Positions 41,288-55,763 of a DNA stretch of 64,000 bases are shown here, piece by piece. The position numbers were made by a program, and so were the translations under genes. How positions within the stretch are numbered: the first letter of the stretch is position 1; each line of letters opens with the position of its first letter. Location: NCBI GenBank assembly GCA_032718475.1, contig JAUCBJ010003650.1, positions 62,001 through 126,000 of the forward strand, written 5' to 3'. The notes beneath the pieces are model-generated. The model saw nothing but the letters and a program-made list of their open reading frames with translations, made no database searches and was not told the origin of the DNA. This stretch comes from Nemertoderma westbladi (Eukaryota; Xenacoelomorpha; Nemertodermatida; Nemertodermatidae).

Positions 41288-44200
41288 AAAGTACATTGGG
41301 TAGGAGTAGATGGGAGGGACTGGTACAGCAAACTCACCTACAATAGGGAGATAAAGTTAAAGTATATTGGGTAGAAGTAGATGGGAGGGACTGGTACAGC
41401 AAACTCACCTACAATAGATAAAGTTTAAAGTATATTGGGTAGAAGTAGATGGGAGGGACTGGTACAGCAAACTCACCTACAATAGGGAGATAAAGTTAAA
41501 GTATATTGGGTAGAAGTAGATGGGAGGGACTGGTACAGCAAACTCACCTACAATAGGGAGATAAAGTTAAAGTATATTGGGTCGGAGTAGATGGGAGGGA
41601 CTGGTACAGCAAACTCACCTACAATAGATAAAGTTAAAGTATATTGGGTGGGAGTAGATGGGAGGGACTGGTACAGCAAACTCACCTACAATAGGGAGAT
41701 AAAGTTAAAGTATATTGGGTAGGAGTAGATGGGAGGGACTGGTACAGCAAACTCACCTACAATAGATAAAGTTTAAAGTATATTGGGTGGGAGTAGATGG
41801 GAGGGACTGGTACAGCAAACTCACCTACAATAGATAAAGTTAAAGTATATTGGGTAGGAGTAGATGGGAGGGACTGGTACAGCAAACTCACCTACAATAG
41901 GGAGATAAAGTTAAAGTATATTGGGTAGGAGTAGATGGGAGGGACTGGTACAGCAAACTCACCTACAATAGATAAAGTTAAAGTATATTGGGTAGGAGTA
42001 CATGGGAGGGACTGGTACAGCAAACTCACCTACAATAGATAAAGTTAAATTATATTGGGTGGGAGTAGATGGGAGGGACTGGTACAGCAAACTCACCTAC
42101 AATAGATAAAGTTAAATTATATTGGGTAGGAGTAGATGGGAGGGACTGGTACAGCAAACTCACCTACAATAGATAAAGTTAAAGTACATTGGGTAGGAGT
42201 AGATGGGAGGGACTGGTACAGCAAACTCACCTACAATAGGGAGATAAAGTTAAAGTATATTGGGTAGGAGTAGATGGGATGGACTGGTACAGCAAACTCA
42301 CCTACAATAGATAAAGTTAAATTATATTGGGTAGGAGTAGATGGGAGGGACTGGTACAGCAAACTCACCTACAATAGATAAAGTTAAAGTATATTGGGTA
42401 GGAGTAGATGGGTGGGACTGGTACAGCAAACTCACCTACAATAGGGAGATAAAGTTAAAGTATATTGGGTAGGAGTAGATGGGAGGGACTGGTACAGCAA
42501 ACTCACCTACAATAGATAAAGTTAAAGTATATTGGGTAGGAGTAGATGGGTGGGACTGGTACAGCAAACTCACCTACAATAGGGAGATAAAGTTAAAGTA
42601 TATTGGGTAGGAGTAGATGGGAGGGACTGGTACAGCAAACTCACCTACAATAGATAAAGTTAAAGTATATTGGGTAGGAGTAGATGGGAGGGACTGGTAC
42701 AGCAAACTCACCTACAATAGATAAAGTTAAAGTATATTGGGTAGGAGTAGATGGGAGGGACTGGTACAGCAAACTCACCTACAATAGATAAATTTAAAGT
42801 ATATTGGGTAGGAGTAGATGGGAGGGACTGGTACAGCAAACTCACCTACAATAGATAAAGTTAAAGTATATTGGGTAGGAGTAGATGGGTGGGACTGGTA
42901 CAGCAAACTCACCTACAATAGGGAGATAAAGTTAAAGTATATTGGGTAGGAGTAGATGGGAGGGACTGGTACAGCAAACTCACCTACAATAGATAAAGTT
43001 AAAGTATATTGGGTAGGAGTAGATGGGTGGGACTGGTACAGCAAACTCACCTACAATAGATAAAGTTAAAGTATATTGGGTAGGAGTAGATGGGAGGGAC
43101 TGGTACAGCAAACTCACCTACAATAGATAAAGTTAAAGTATATTGGGTAGGAGTACATGGGAGGGACTGGTACAGCAAACTCACCTACAATAGATAAAGT
43201 TAAATTATATTGGGTGGGAGTAGATGGGAGGGACTGGTACAGCAAACTCACCTACAATAGATAAAGTTAAATTATATTGGGTAGGAGTAGATGGGAGGGA
43301 CTGGTACAGCAAACTCACCTACAATAGATAAAGTTAAAGTACATTGGGTAGGAGTAGATGGGAGGGACTGGTACAGCAAACTCACCTACAATAGGGAGAT
43401 AAATTTAAAGTATATTGGGTAGGAGTAGATGGGAGGGACTGGTACAGCAAACTCACCTACAATAGATAAAGTTAAAGTATATTGGGTAGGAGTAGATGGG
43501 TGGGACTGGTACAGCAAACTCACCTACAATAGGGAGATAAAGTTAAAGTATATTGGGTAGGAGTAGATGGGAGGGACTGGTACAGCAAACTCACCTACAA
43601 TAGATAAAGTTAAAGTATATTGGGTAGGAGTAGATGGGTGGGACTGGTACAGCAAACTCACCTACAATAGATAAAGTTAAAGTATATTGGGTAGGAGTAG
43701 ATGGGAGGGACTGGTACAGCAAACTCACCTACAATAGATAAAGTTAAAGTATATTGGGTAGGAGTACATGGGAGGGACTGGTACAGCAAACTCACCTACA
43801 ATAGATAAAGTTAAATTATATTGGGTGGGAGTAGATGGGAGGGACTGGTACAGCAAACTCACCTACAATAGATAAAGTTAAATTATATTGGGTAGGAGTA
43901 GATGGGAGGGACTGGTACAGCAAACTCACCTACAATAGATAAAGTTAAAGTACATTGGGTAGGAGTAGATGGGAGGGACTGGTACAGCAAACTCACCTAC
44001 AATAGGGAGATAAAGTTAAAGTATATTGGGTAGGAGTAGATGGGAGGGACTGGTACAGCAAACTCACCTACAATAGATAAAGTTAAATTATATTGGGTAG
44101 GAGTAGATGGGAGGGACTGGTACAGCAAACTCACCTACAATAGATAAAGTTAAAGTATATTGGGTAGGAGTAGATGGGTGGGACTGGTACAGCAAACTCA

Positions 44201-47200
44201 CCTACAATAGGGAGATAAAGTTAAAGTATATTGGGTAGGAGTAGATGGGAGGGACTGGTACAGCAAACTCACCTACAATAGATAAAGTTAAAGTATATTG
44301 GGTAGGAGTAGATGGGTGGGACTGGTACAGCAAACTCACCTACAATAGGGAGATAAAGTTAAAGTATATTGGGTAGGAGTAGATGGGAGGGACTGGTACA
44401 GCAAACTCACCTACAATAGATAAAGTTAAAGTATATTGGGTAGGAGTAGATGGGAGGGACTGGTACAGCAAACTCACCTACAATAGATAAAGTTAAAGTA
44501 TATTGGGTAGGAGTAGATGGGAGGGACTGGTACAGCAAACTCACCTACAATAGATAAAGTTAAAGTATATTGGGTAGGAGTAGATGGGAGGGACTGGTAC
44601 AGCAAACTCACCTACAATAGATAAAGTTAAAGTATATTGGGTAGGAGTAGATGGGTGGGACTGGTACAGCAAACTCACCTACAATAGGGAGATAAAGTTA
44701 AAGTATATTGGGTAGGAGTAGATGGGAGGGACTGGTACAGCAAACTCACCTACAATAGATAAAGTTAAAGTATATTGGGTAGGAGTAGATGGGTGGGACT
44801 GGTACAGCAAACTCACCTACAATAGGAGATAAAGTTAAAGTATATTGGGTAGGAGTAGATGGGAGGGACTGGTACAGCAAACTCACCTACAATAGATAAA
44901 GTTAAAGTATATTGGGTAGGAGTAGATGGGAGGGACTGGTACAGCAAACTCACCTACAATAGATAAAGTTAAAGTATATTGGGTAGGAGTAGATGGGAGG
45001 GACTGGTACAGCAAACTCACCTACAATAGATAAAGTTAAAGTATATTGGGTAGGAGTAGATGGGAGGGACTGGTACAGCAAACTCACCTACAATAGATAA
45101 AGTTAAAGTATATTGGGTAGGAGTAGATGGGAGGGACTGGTACAGCAAACTCACCTACAATAGATAAAGTTAAAGTATATTGGGTAGGAGTAGATGGGAG
45201 GGACTGGTACAGCAAACTCACCTACAATAGATAAAGTTAAAGTATATTGGGTAGGAGTAGATGGGAGGGACTGGTACAGCAAACTCACCTACAATAGATA
45301 AAGTTAAAGTATATTGGGTAGGAGTAGATGGGAGGGACTGGTACAGCAAACTCACCTACAATAGGGAGATAAAGTTAAAGTATATTGGGTAGGAGTAGAT
45401 GGGAGGGACTGGTACAGCAAACTCACCTACAATAGATAAAGTTAAAGTATATTGGGTAGGAGTAGATGGGAGGGACTGGTACAGCAAACTCACCTACAAT
45501 AGATAAAGTTAAAGTATATTGGGTAGGAGTAGATGGGAGGGACTGGTACAGCAAACTCACCTACAATAGATAAAGTTAAAGTATATTGGGTAGGAGTAGA
45601 TGGGAGGGACTGGTACAGCAAACTCACCTACAATAGATAAAGTTAAAGTATATTGGGTGGGAGTAGATGGGTGGGACTGGTACAGCAAACTCACCTACAA
45701 TAGATAAAGTTAAAGTATATTGGGTAGGAGTAGATGGGAGGGACTGGTACAGCAAACTCACCTACAATAGATAAAGTTAAAGTACATTGGGTAGGAGTAG
45801 ATGGGAGGGACTGGTACAGCAAACTCACCTACAATAGGGAGATAAAGTTAAAGTATATTGGGTAGGAGTAGATGGGAGGGACTGGTACAGCAAACTCACC
45901 TACAATAGATAAAGTTAAAGTACATTGGGTAGGAGTTGATGGGAGGGACTGGTACAGCAAACTCACCTACAATAGATAAAGTTAAAGTATATTGGGTAGG
46001 AGTAGATGGGATGGACTGGTACAGCAAACTCACCTACAATAGATAAAGTTAAAGTACATTGGGTAGGAGTAGATGGGAGGGACTGGTACAGCAAACTCAC
46101 CTACAATAGGGAGATAAAGTTAAAGTATATTGGGTAGAAGTAGATGGGAGGGACTGGTACAGCAAACTCACCTACAATAGATAAAGTTTAAAGTATATTG
46201 GGTAGAAGTAGATGGGAGGGACTGGTACAGCAAACTCACCTACAATAGGGAGATAAAGTTAAAGTATATTGGGTAGAAGTAGATGGGAGGGACTGGTACA
46301 GCAAACTCACCTACAATAGGGAGATAAAGTTAAAGTATATTGGGTCGGAGTAGATGGGAGGGACTGGTACAGCAAACTCACCTACAATAGATAAAGTTAA
46401 AGTATATTGGGTGGGAGTAGATGGGAGGGACTGGTACAGCAAACTCACCTACAATAGGGAGATAAAGTTAAAGTATATTGGGTAGGAGTAGATGGGAGGG
46501 ACTGGTACAGCAAACTCACCTACAATAGATAAAGTTTAAAGTATATTGGGTGGGAGTAGATGGGAGGGACTGGTACAGCAAACTCACCTACAATAGATAA
46601 AGTTAAAGTATATTGGGTAGGAGTAGATGGGAGGGACTGGTACAGCAAACTCACCTACAATAGGGAGATAAAGTTAAAGTATATTGGGTAGGAGTAGATG
46701 GGAGGGACTGGTACAGCAAACTCACCTACAATAGATAAAGTTAAAGTATATTGGGTAGGAGTACATGGGAGGGACTGGTACAGCAAACTCACCTACAATA
46801 GATAAAGTTAAATTATATTGGGTGGGAGTAGATGGGAGGGACTGGTACAGCAAACTCACCTACAATAGATAAAGTTAAATTATATTGGGTAGGAGTAGAT
46901 GGGAGGGACTGGTACAGCAAACTCACCTACAATAGATAAAGTTAAAGTACATTGGGTAGGAGTAGATGGGAGGGACTGGTACAGCAAACTCACCTACAAT
47001 AGGGAGATAAAGTTAAAGTATATTGGGTAGGAGTATATGGGATGGACTGGTACAGCAAACTCACCTACAATAGATAAAGTTAAAGTACATTGGGTAGGAG
47101 TAGATGGGAGGGACTGGTACAGCAAACTCACCTACAATAGGGAGATAAAGTTAAAGTATATTGGGTAGAAGTAGATGGGAGGGACTGGTACAGCAAACTC

Positions 47201-47970
47201 ACCTACAATAGATAAAGTTTAAAGTATATTGGGTAGAAGTAGATGGGAGGGACTGGTACAGCAAACTCACCTACAATAGGGAGATAAAGTTAAAGTATAT
47301 TGGGTAGAAGTAGATGGGAGGGACTGGTACAGCAAACTCACCTACAATAGGGAGATAAAGTTAAAGTATATTGGGTCGGAGTAGATGGGAGGGACTGGTA
47401 CAGCAAACTCACCTACAATAGATAAAGTTAAAGTATATTGGGTGGGAGTAGATGGGAGGGACTGGTACAGCAAACTCACCTACAATAGGGAGATAAAGTT
47501 AAAGTATATTGGGTAGGAGTAGATGGGAAGGACTGGTACAGCAAACTCACCTACAATAGATAAAGTTTAAAGTATATTGGGTGGGAGTAGATGGGAGGGA
47601 CTGGTACAGCAAACTCACCTACAATAGATAAAGTTAAAGTATATTGGGTAGGAGTAGATGGGAGGGACTGGTACAGCAAACTCACCTACAATAGGGAGAT
47701 AAAGTTAAAGTATATTGGGTAGGAGTAGATGGGAGGGACTGGTACAGCAAACTCACCTACAATAGATAAAGTTAAAGTATATTGGGTAGGAGTACATGGG
47801 AGGGACTGGTACAGCAAACTCACCTACAATAGATAAAGTTAAATTATATTGGGTGGGAGTAGATGGGAGGGACTGGTACAGCAAACTCACCTACAATAGA
47901 TAAAGTTAAATTATATTGGGTAGGAGTAGATGGGAGGGACTGGTACAGCAAACTCACCTACAATAGATAA
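41288..47970. repeat. 1031-bp higher-order repeat (15 monomers), three copies
   Basis: A 15-monomer block begins with a rare GTACATTGGG monomer. The order after that is 71-bp TAGAAG, 68-bp GTTTAAAG TAGAAG, 71-bp TAGAAG, 71-bp GTCGGAG, 67-bp GTGGGAG and so on, through a GTACATGGG and two TTAAATTA monomers. It occurs at 41288-42318, 46051-47081 and 47082 to about 47970. Monomer lengths add to 1031, and copies two and three are spaced 1031 bp apart. Copy one lies 4763 bp before copy two. Shorter fragments of the block recur near 43153 and 43764. Copies differ by isolated substitutions (for example GTATATGGG near 47033, GGGAAGG near 47526). Confidence 0.85.
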
Positions 47971-50900
47971 AGTTAAAGTATATTGGGTAGGAGTAGATGG
48001 GTGGGACTGGTACAGCAAACTCACCTACAATAGGGAGATAAAGTTAAAGTATATTGGGTAGGAGTAGATGGGAGGGACTGGTACAGCAAACTCACCTACA
48101 ATAGATAAAGTTAAAGTATATTGGGTAGGAGTAGATGGGAGGGACGGTACAGCAAACTCACCTACAATAGGGAGATAAAGTTAAAGTATATTGGGTAGGA
48201 GTAGATGGGAGGGACTGGTACAGCAAACTCACCTACAATAGATAAATTTAAAGTATATTGGGTAGGAGTAGATGAGAGGGACTGGTACAGCAAACTCACC
48301 TACAATAGATAAAGTTAAAGTATATTGGGTAGGAGTAGATGGGAGGGACTGGTACAGCAAACTCACCTACAATAGATAAAGTTAAAGTATATTGGGTAGG
48401 AGTAGATGGGAGGGACTGGTACAGCAAACTCACCTACAATAGATAAAGTTAAAGTATATTGGGTAGGAGTAGATGGGAGGGACTGGTACAGCAAACTCAC
48501 CTACAATAGATAAAGTTAAAGTATATTGGGTAGGAGTAGATGGGAGGGACTGGTACAGCAAACTCACCTACAATAGATAAAGTTAAAGTATATTGGGTAG
48601 GAGTAGATGGGAGGGACTGGTACAGCAAACTCACCTACAATAGGGAGATAAAGTTAAAGTATATTGGGTAGGAGTAGATGGGAGGGACTGGTACAGCAAA
48701 CTCACCTACAATAGATAAAGTTAAAGTATATTGGGTAGGAGTAGATGGGAGGGACTGGTACAGCAAACTCACCTACAATAGATAAAGTTAAAGTATATTG
48801 GGTAGGAGTAGATGGGAGGGACTGGTACAGCAAACTCACCTACAATAGATAAAGTTAAATTATATTGGGTAGGAGTAGATGGGAGGGACTGGTACAGCAA
48901 ACTCACCTACAATAGATAAAGTTAAAGTATATTGGGTGGGAGTAGATGGGTGGGACTGGTACAGCAAACTCACCTACAATAGATAAAGTTAAAGTATATT
49001 GGGTAGGAGTAGATGGGAGGGACTGGTACAGCAAACTCACCTACAATAGATAAAGTTAAAGTACATTGGGTAGGAGTAGATGGGAGGGACTGGTACAGCA
49101 AACTCACCTACAATAGGGAGATAAAGTTAAAGTATATTGGGTAGGAGTAGATGGGAGGGACTGGTACAGCAAACTCACCTACAATAGATAAAGTTAAAGT
49201 ACATTGGGTAGGAGTAGATGGGAGGGACTGGTACAGCAAACTCACCTACAATAGGGAGATAAAGTTAAAGTATATTGGGTAGGAGTAGATGGGTGGGACT
49301 GGTACAGCAAACTCACCTACAATAGATAAAGTTAAAGTATATTGGGTAGGAGTAGATGGGAGGGACTGGTACAGCAAACTCACCTACAATAGATAAAGTT
49401 AAAGTATATTGGGTAGGAGTAGATGGGTGGGACTGGTACAGCAAACTCACCTACAATAGATAAAGTTAAAGTATATTGGGTGGGAGTAGATGGTTGGGAC
49501 TGGTACAGCAAACTCACCTACAATAGATAAAGTTAAAGTATATTGGGTAGGAGTAGATGGGAGGGACTGGTACAGCAAACTCACCTACAATAGGGAGATA
49601 AAGTTAAAGTATATTGGGTAGGAGTAGATGGGAGGGACTGGTACAGCAAACTCACCTACAATAGATAAAGTTAAAGTATATTGGGTAGGAGTAGATGGGA
49701 GGGACTGGTACAGCAAACTCACCTACAATAGGGAGATAAAGTTAAAGTATATTGGGTAGGAGTAGATGGGAGGGACTGGTACAGCAAACTCACCTACAAT
49801 AGGGAGATAAAGTTAAAGTATATTGGGTAGGAGTAGATGGGTAGGGACTGGTACAGCAAACTCACCTACAATAGGGAGATAAAGTTAAAGTATATTGGGT
49901 AGGAGTAGATGGGAGGGACTGGTACAGCAAACTCACCTACAATAGATAAAGTTAAAGTATATTGGGTAGGAGTAGATGGGAGGGACTGGTACAGCAAACT
50001 CACCTACAATAGATAAAGTTAAAGTATATTGGGTAGGAGTAGATGGGAGGGACTGGTACAGCAAACTCACCTACAATAGATAAAGTTAAAGTATATTGGG
50101 TAGGAGTAGATGGGAGGGAATGGTACAGCAAACTCACCTACAATAGGGAGATAAAGTTAAAGTATATTGGGTAGGAGTAGATGGGAGGGACTGGTACAGC
50201 AAACTCACCTACAATAGATAAAGTTAAAGTATATTGGGTCGGAGTAGATGGGAGGGACTGGTACAGCAAACTCACCTACAATAGGGAGATAAAGTTAAAG
50301 TATATTGGGTAGGAGTAGATGGGAGGGACTGGTACAGCAAACTCACCTACAATAGATAAAGTTAAAGTATATTGGGTGGGAGTAGATGGGAGGGACTGGT
50401 ACAGCAAACTCACCTACAATAGATAAAGTTAAAGTATATTGGGTGGGAGTAGATGGGAGGGACTGGTACAGCAAACTCACCTACAATAGATAAAGTTAAA
50501 GTATATTGGGTAGGAGTAGATGGGAGGGACTGGTACAGCAAACTCACCTACAATAGATAAAGTTAAAGTATATTGGGTGGGAGTAGATGGGAGGGACTGG
50601 TACAGCAAACTCACCTACAATAGATAAAGTTAAAGTATATTGGGTAGGAGTAGATGGGAGGGACTGGTACAGCAAACTCACCTACAATAGATAAAGTTAA
50701 AGTATATTGGGTAGGAGTAGATGGGTGGGACTGGTACAGCAAACTCACCTACAATAGATAAAGTTAAAGTATATTGGGTAGGAGTAGATGGGAGGGACTG
50801 GTACAGCAAACTCACCTACAATAGATAAAGTTAAAGTATATTGGGTGGGAGTAGATGGGAGGGACTGGTACAGCAAACTCACCTACAATAGATAAAGTTA

Positions 50901-53900
50901 AAGTATATTGGGTAGGAGTAGATGGGAGGGACTGGTACAGCAAACTCACCTACAATAGATAAAGTTAAAGTATATTGGGTAGGAGTAGATGGGAGGGACT
51001 GGTACAGCAAACTCACCTACAATAGATAAAGTTAAAGTATATTGGGTAGGAGTAGATGGGAGGGACTGGTACAGCAAACTCACCTACAATAGATAAAGTT
51101 AAAGTATATTGGGTAGGAGTAGATGGGAGGGACTGGTACAGCAAACTCACCTACAATAGATAAAGTTAAAGTATATTGGGTAGGAGTAGATGGGAGGGAC
51201 TGGTACAGCAAACTCACCTACAATAGATAAAGTTAAAGTATATTGGGTGGGAGTAGATGGGAGGGACTGGTACAGCAAACTCACCTACAATAGATAAAGT
51301 TAAAGTATATTGGGTGGGAGTAGATGGGAGGGACTGGTACAGCAAACTCACCTACAATAGATAAAGTTAAAGTATATTGGGTAGGAGTAGATGGGAGGGA
51401 CTGGTACAGCAAACTCACCTACAATAGATAAAGTTAAAGTATATTGGGTAGGAGTAGATGGGAGGGACTGGTACAGCAAACTCACCTACAATAGATAAAG
51501 TTAAAGTATATTGGGTAGGAGTAGATGGGAGGGACTGGTACAGCAAACTCACCTACAATAGATAAAGTTAAAGTATATTGGGTGGGAGTAGATGGGAGGG
51601 ACTGGTACAGCAAACTCACCTACAATAGATAAAGTTAAAGTATATTGGGTAGGAGTAGATGGGAGGGACTGGTACAGCAAACTCACCTACAATAGATAAA
51701 GTTAAAGTATATTGGGTAGGAGTAGATGGGAGGGACTGGTACAGCAAACTCACCTACAATAGATAAAGTTAAAGTATATTGGGTAGGAGTAGATGGGAGG
51801 GACTGGTACAGCAAACTCACCTACAATAGATAAAGTTAAAGTATATTGGGTAGGAGTAGATGGGTGGGACTGGTACAGCAAACTCACCTACAATAGATAA
51901 AGTTAAAGTATATTGGGTAGGAGTAGATGGGAGGGACTGGTACAGCAAACTCACCTACAATAGATAAAGTTAAAGTATATTGGGTAGGAGTAGATGGGAG
52001 GGACTGGTACAGCAAACTCACCTACAATAGGGAGATAAAGTTAAAGTATATTGGGTGGGAGTAGATGGGAGGGACTGGTACAGCAAACTCACCTACAATA
52101 GATAAAGTTAAAGTATATTGGGTGGGAGTAGATGGGAGGGACTGGTACAGCAAACTCACCTACAATAGATAAAGTTAAAGTATATTGGGTAGGAGTAGAT
52201 GGGAGGGACTGGTACAGCAAACTCACCTACAATAGATAAAGTTAAAGTATATTGGGTAGGAGTAGATGGGAGGGACTGGTACAGCAAACTCACCTACAAT
52301 AGATAAAGTTAAAGTATATTGGGTAGGAGTAGATGGGAGGGACTGGTACAGCAAACTCACCTACAATAGATAAAGTTAAAGTATATTGGGTAGGAGTAGA
52401 TGGGAGGGACTGGTACAGCAAACTCACCTACAATAGATAAAGTTAAAGTATATTGGGTAGGAGTAGATGGGAGGGACTGGTACAGCAAACTCACCTACAA
52501 TAGATAAAGTTAAAGTATATTGGGTAGGAGTAGATGGGAGGGACTGGTACAGCAAACTCACCTACAATAGATAAAGTTAAAGTATATTGGGTAGGAGTAG
52601 ATGGGAGGGACTGGTACAGCAAACTCACCTACAATAGATAAAGTTAAAGTATATTGGGTGGGAGTAGGTGGGAGGGACTGGTTCAGCAAACTCACCTACA
52701 ATAGATAAAGTTAAAGTATATTGGGTAGGAGTAGATGGGAGGGACTGGTACAGCAAACTCACCTACAATAGATAAAGTTAAAGTATATTGGATGGGAGTA
52801 GGTGGGAGGGACTGGTTCAGCAAACTCACCTACAATAGATAAAGTTAAAGTATATTGGGTAGGAGTAGATGGGTGGGACTGGTACAGCAAACTCACCTAC
52901 AATAGGGAGATAAAGTTAAAGTATATTGGGTAGGAGTAGATGGGAGGGACTGGTACAGCAAACTCACCTACAATAGATAAAGTTAAATTATATTGGGTAG
53001 GAGTAGATGGGAGGGACTGGTACAGCAAACTCACCTACAATAGATAAAGTTAAAGTATATTGGGTAGGAGTAGATGGGAGGGACTGGTACAGCAAACTCA
53101 CCTACAATAGATAAAGTTAAAGTATATTGGGTAGGAGTAGATGGGTGGGACTGGTACAGCAAACTCACCTACAATAGGGAGATAAAGTTAAAGTATATTG
53201 GGTAGAAGTAGATGGGAGGGACTGGTACAGCAAACTCACCTACAATAGATAAAGTTAAATTATATTGGGTAGGAGTAGATGGGAGGGACTGGTACAGCAA
53301 ACTCACCTACAATAGGGAGATAAAGTTAAAGTATATTGGGTAGAAGTAGATGGGAGGGACTGGTACAGCAAACTCACCTACAATAGATAAAGTTAAATTA
53401 TATTGGGTAGGAGTAGATGGGAGGGACTGGTACAGCAAACTCACCTACAATAGATAAAGTTAAAGTATATTGGGTAGGAGTAGATGGGAGGGACTGGTAC
53501 AGCAAACTCACCTACAATAGATAAAGTTAAAGTATATTGGGTAGGAGTAGATGGGTGGGACTGGTACAGCAAACTCACCTACAATAGGGAGATAAAGTTA
53601 AAGTATATTGGGTAGAAGTAGATGGGAGGGACTGGTACAGCAAACTCACCTACAATAGATAAAGTTAAATTATATTGGGTAGGAGTAGATGGGAGGGACT
53701 GCTACAGCAAACTCACCTACAATAGATAAAGTTAAAGTATATTGGGTAGGAGTAGATGGGAGGGACTGGTACAGCAAACTCACTTACAATAGGGAGATAA
53801 AGTTAAAGTATATTGGGTAGGAGTAGATGGGAGGGACTGGTACAGCAAACTCACCTACAATAGATAAAGTTAAATTATATTGGGTAGGAGTAGATGGGAG

Positions 53901-55755
53901 GGACTGGTACAGCAAACTCACCTACAATAGATAAAGTTAAAGTATATTGGGTAGGAGTAGATTGGAGGGACTGGTACAGCAAACTCACCTACAATAGGGA
54001 GATAAAGTTAAAGTATATTGGGTAGGAGTAGATGGGAGGGACTGGTACAGCAAACTCACCTACAATAGATAAAGTTAAAGTATATTGGGTGGGAGTAGAT
54101 GGGAGGGACTGGTACAGCAAACTCACCTACAATAGATAAAGTTAAAGTATATTGGGTGGGAGTAGATGGGAGGGACTGGTACAGCAAACTCACCTACAAT
54201 AGATAAAGTTAAAGTATATTGGGTGGGAGTAGATGGGAGGGACTGGTACAGCAAACTCACCTACAATAGATAAAGTTAAAGTATATTGGGTAGAAGTAGA
54301 TGGGAGGGACTGGTACAGCAAACTCACCTACAATAGATAAAGTTAAAGTATATTGGGTGGGAGTAGATGGGAGGGACTGGTACAGCAAACTCACCTACAA
54401 TAGATAAAGTTAAATTATATTGGGTAGGAGTAGATGGGAGGGACTGGTACAGCAAACTCACCTACAATAGATAAAGTTAAAGTATATTGGGTAGGAGTAG
54501 ATGGGAGGGACTGGTACAGCAAACTCACCTACAATAGATAAAGTTAAAGTATATTGGGTAGAAGTAGATGGGAGGGACTGGTACAGCAAACTCACCTACA
54601 ATAGATAAAGTTAAAGTATATTGGGTAGGAGTAGATGGGAGGGACTGGTACAGCAAACTCACCTACAATAGGGAGATAAAGTTAAAGTATATTGGGTAGG
54701 AGTAGATGGGAGGGACTGGTACAGCAAACTCACCTACAATAGATAAAGTTAAAGTATATTGGGTAGGAGTAGATGGGAGGGACTGGTACAGCAAACTCAC
54801 CTACAATAGATAAAGTTAAATTATATTGGGTAGGAGTAGATGGGAGGGACTGGTACAGCAAACTCACCTACAATAGATAAAGTTAAAGTATATTGGGTAG
54901 GAGTAGATGGGAGGGACTGGTACAGCAAACTCACCTACAATAGATAAAGTTAAAGTATATTGGGTAGAAGTAGATGGGAGGGACTGGTACAGCAAACTCA
55001 CCTACAATAGATAAAGTTAAATTATATTGGGTAGGAGTAGATGGGAGGGACTGGTACAGCAAACTCACCTACAATAGATAAAGTTAAAGTATATTGGGTA
55101 GGAGTAGATGGGAGGGACTGGTACAGCAAACTCACCTACAATAGATAAAGTTAAAGTATATTGGGTAGGAGTAGATGGGAGGGACTGGTACAGCAAACTC
55201 ACCTACAATAGATAAAGTTAAAGTATATTGGGTAGGAGTAGATGGGAGGGACTGGTACAGCAAACTCACCTACAATAGGGAGATAAAGTTAAAGTATATT
55301 GGGTAGAAGTAGATGGGAGGGACTGGTACAGCAAACTCACCTACAATAGATAAAGTTAAATTATATTGGGTAGGAGTAGATGGGAGGGACTGGTACAGCA
55401 AACTCACCTACAATAGGGAGATAAAGTTAAAGTATATTGGGTAGGAGTAGATGGGAGGGACTGGTACAGCAAACTCACCTACAATAGATAAAGTTAAAGT
55501 ATATTGGGTAGGAGTAGATGGGAGGGACTGGTACAGCAAACTCACCTACAATAGGGAGATAAAGTTAAAGTATATTGGGTAGGAGTAGATGGGAGGGTCT
55601 GGTACAGCAAACTCACCTACAATAGGGAGATAAAGTTAAAGTACCGGGTATATTGGGTAGGAGTAGATGGGAGGGACTGGTACAGCAAACTCACCTACAA
55701 TAGATAAAGTTAAAGTATATTGGGTAGGAGTAGATGGGAGGGACTGGTACAGCAA

Positions 55756-55763
55756 ACTCACCT
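55756..55763 (-). other. Alternative splice donor in the first monomer (TAG|GTGAGT)
   Basis: On the minus strand the open frame of the first coding exon runs 78 nt past the preferred donor, through a lysine-rich stretch ending AKKIPIV. It then meets TATTGTAG|GTGAGTTTG, the monomer's donor motif. Using this site would add 26 codons in the same phase, so both products can join to the next exon in frame. The added residues do not look like a Rel homology domain, so I think this is a secondary site at best. Confidence 0.45.

Noticed and set aside
55691-55762. Satellite-encoded tail (VGEFAVPVPPIYSYP...) as the genuine C-terminus of the first NF-kappa-B exon
   Set aside because: The conserved domain continues in the exon at 2664-2794, and good donors lie before this tail. 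Readthrough into the intron is the simpler explanation.
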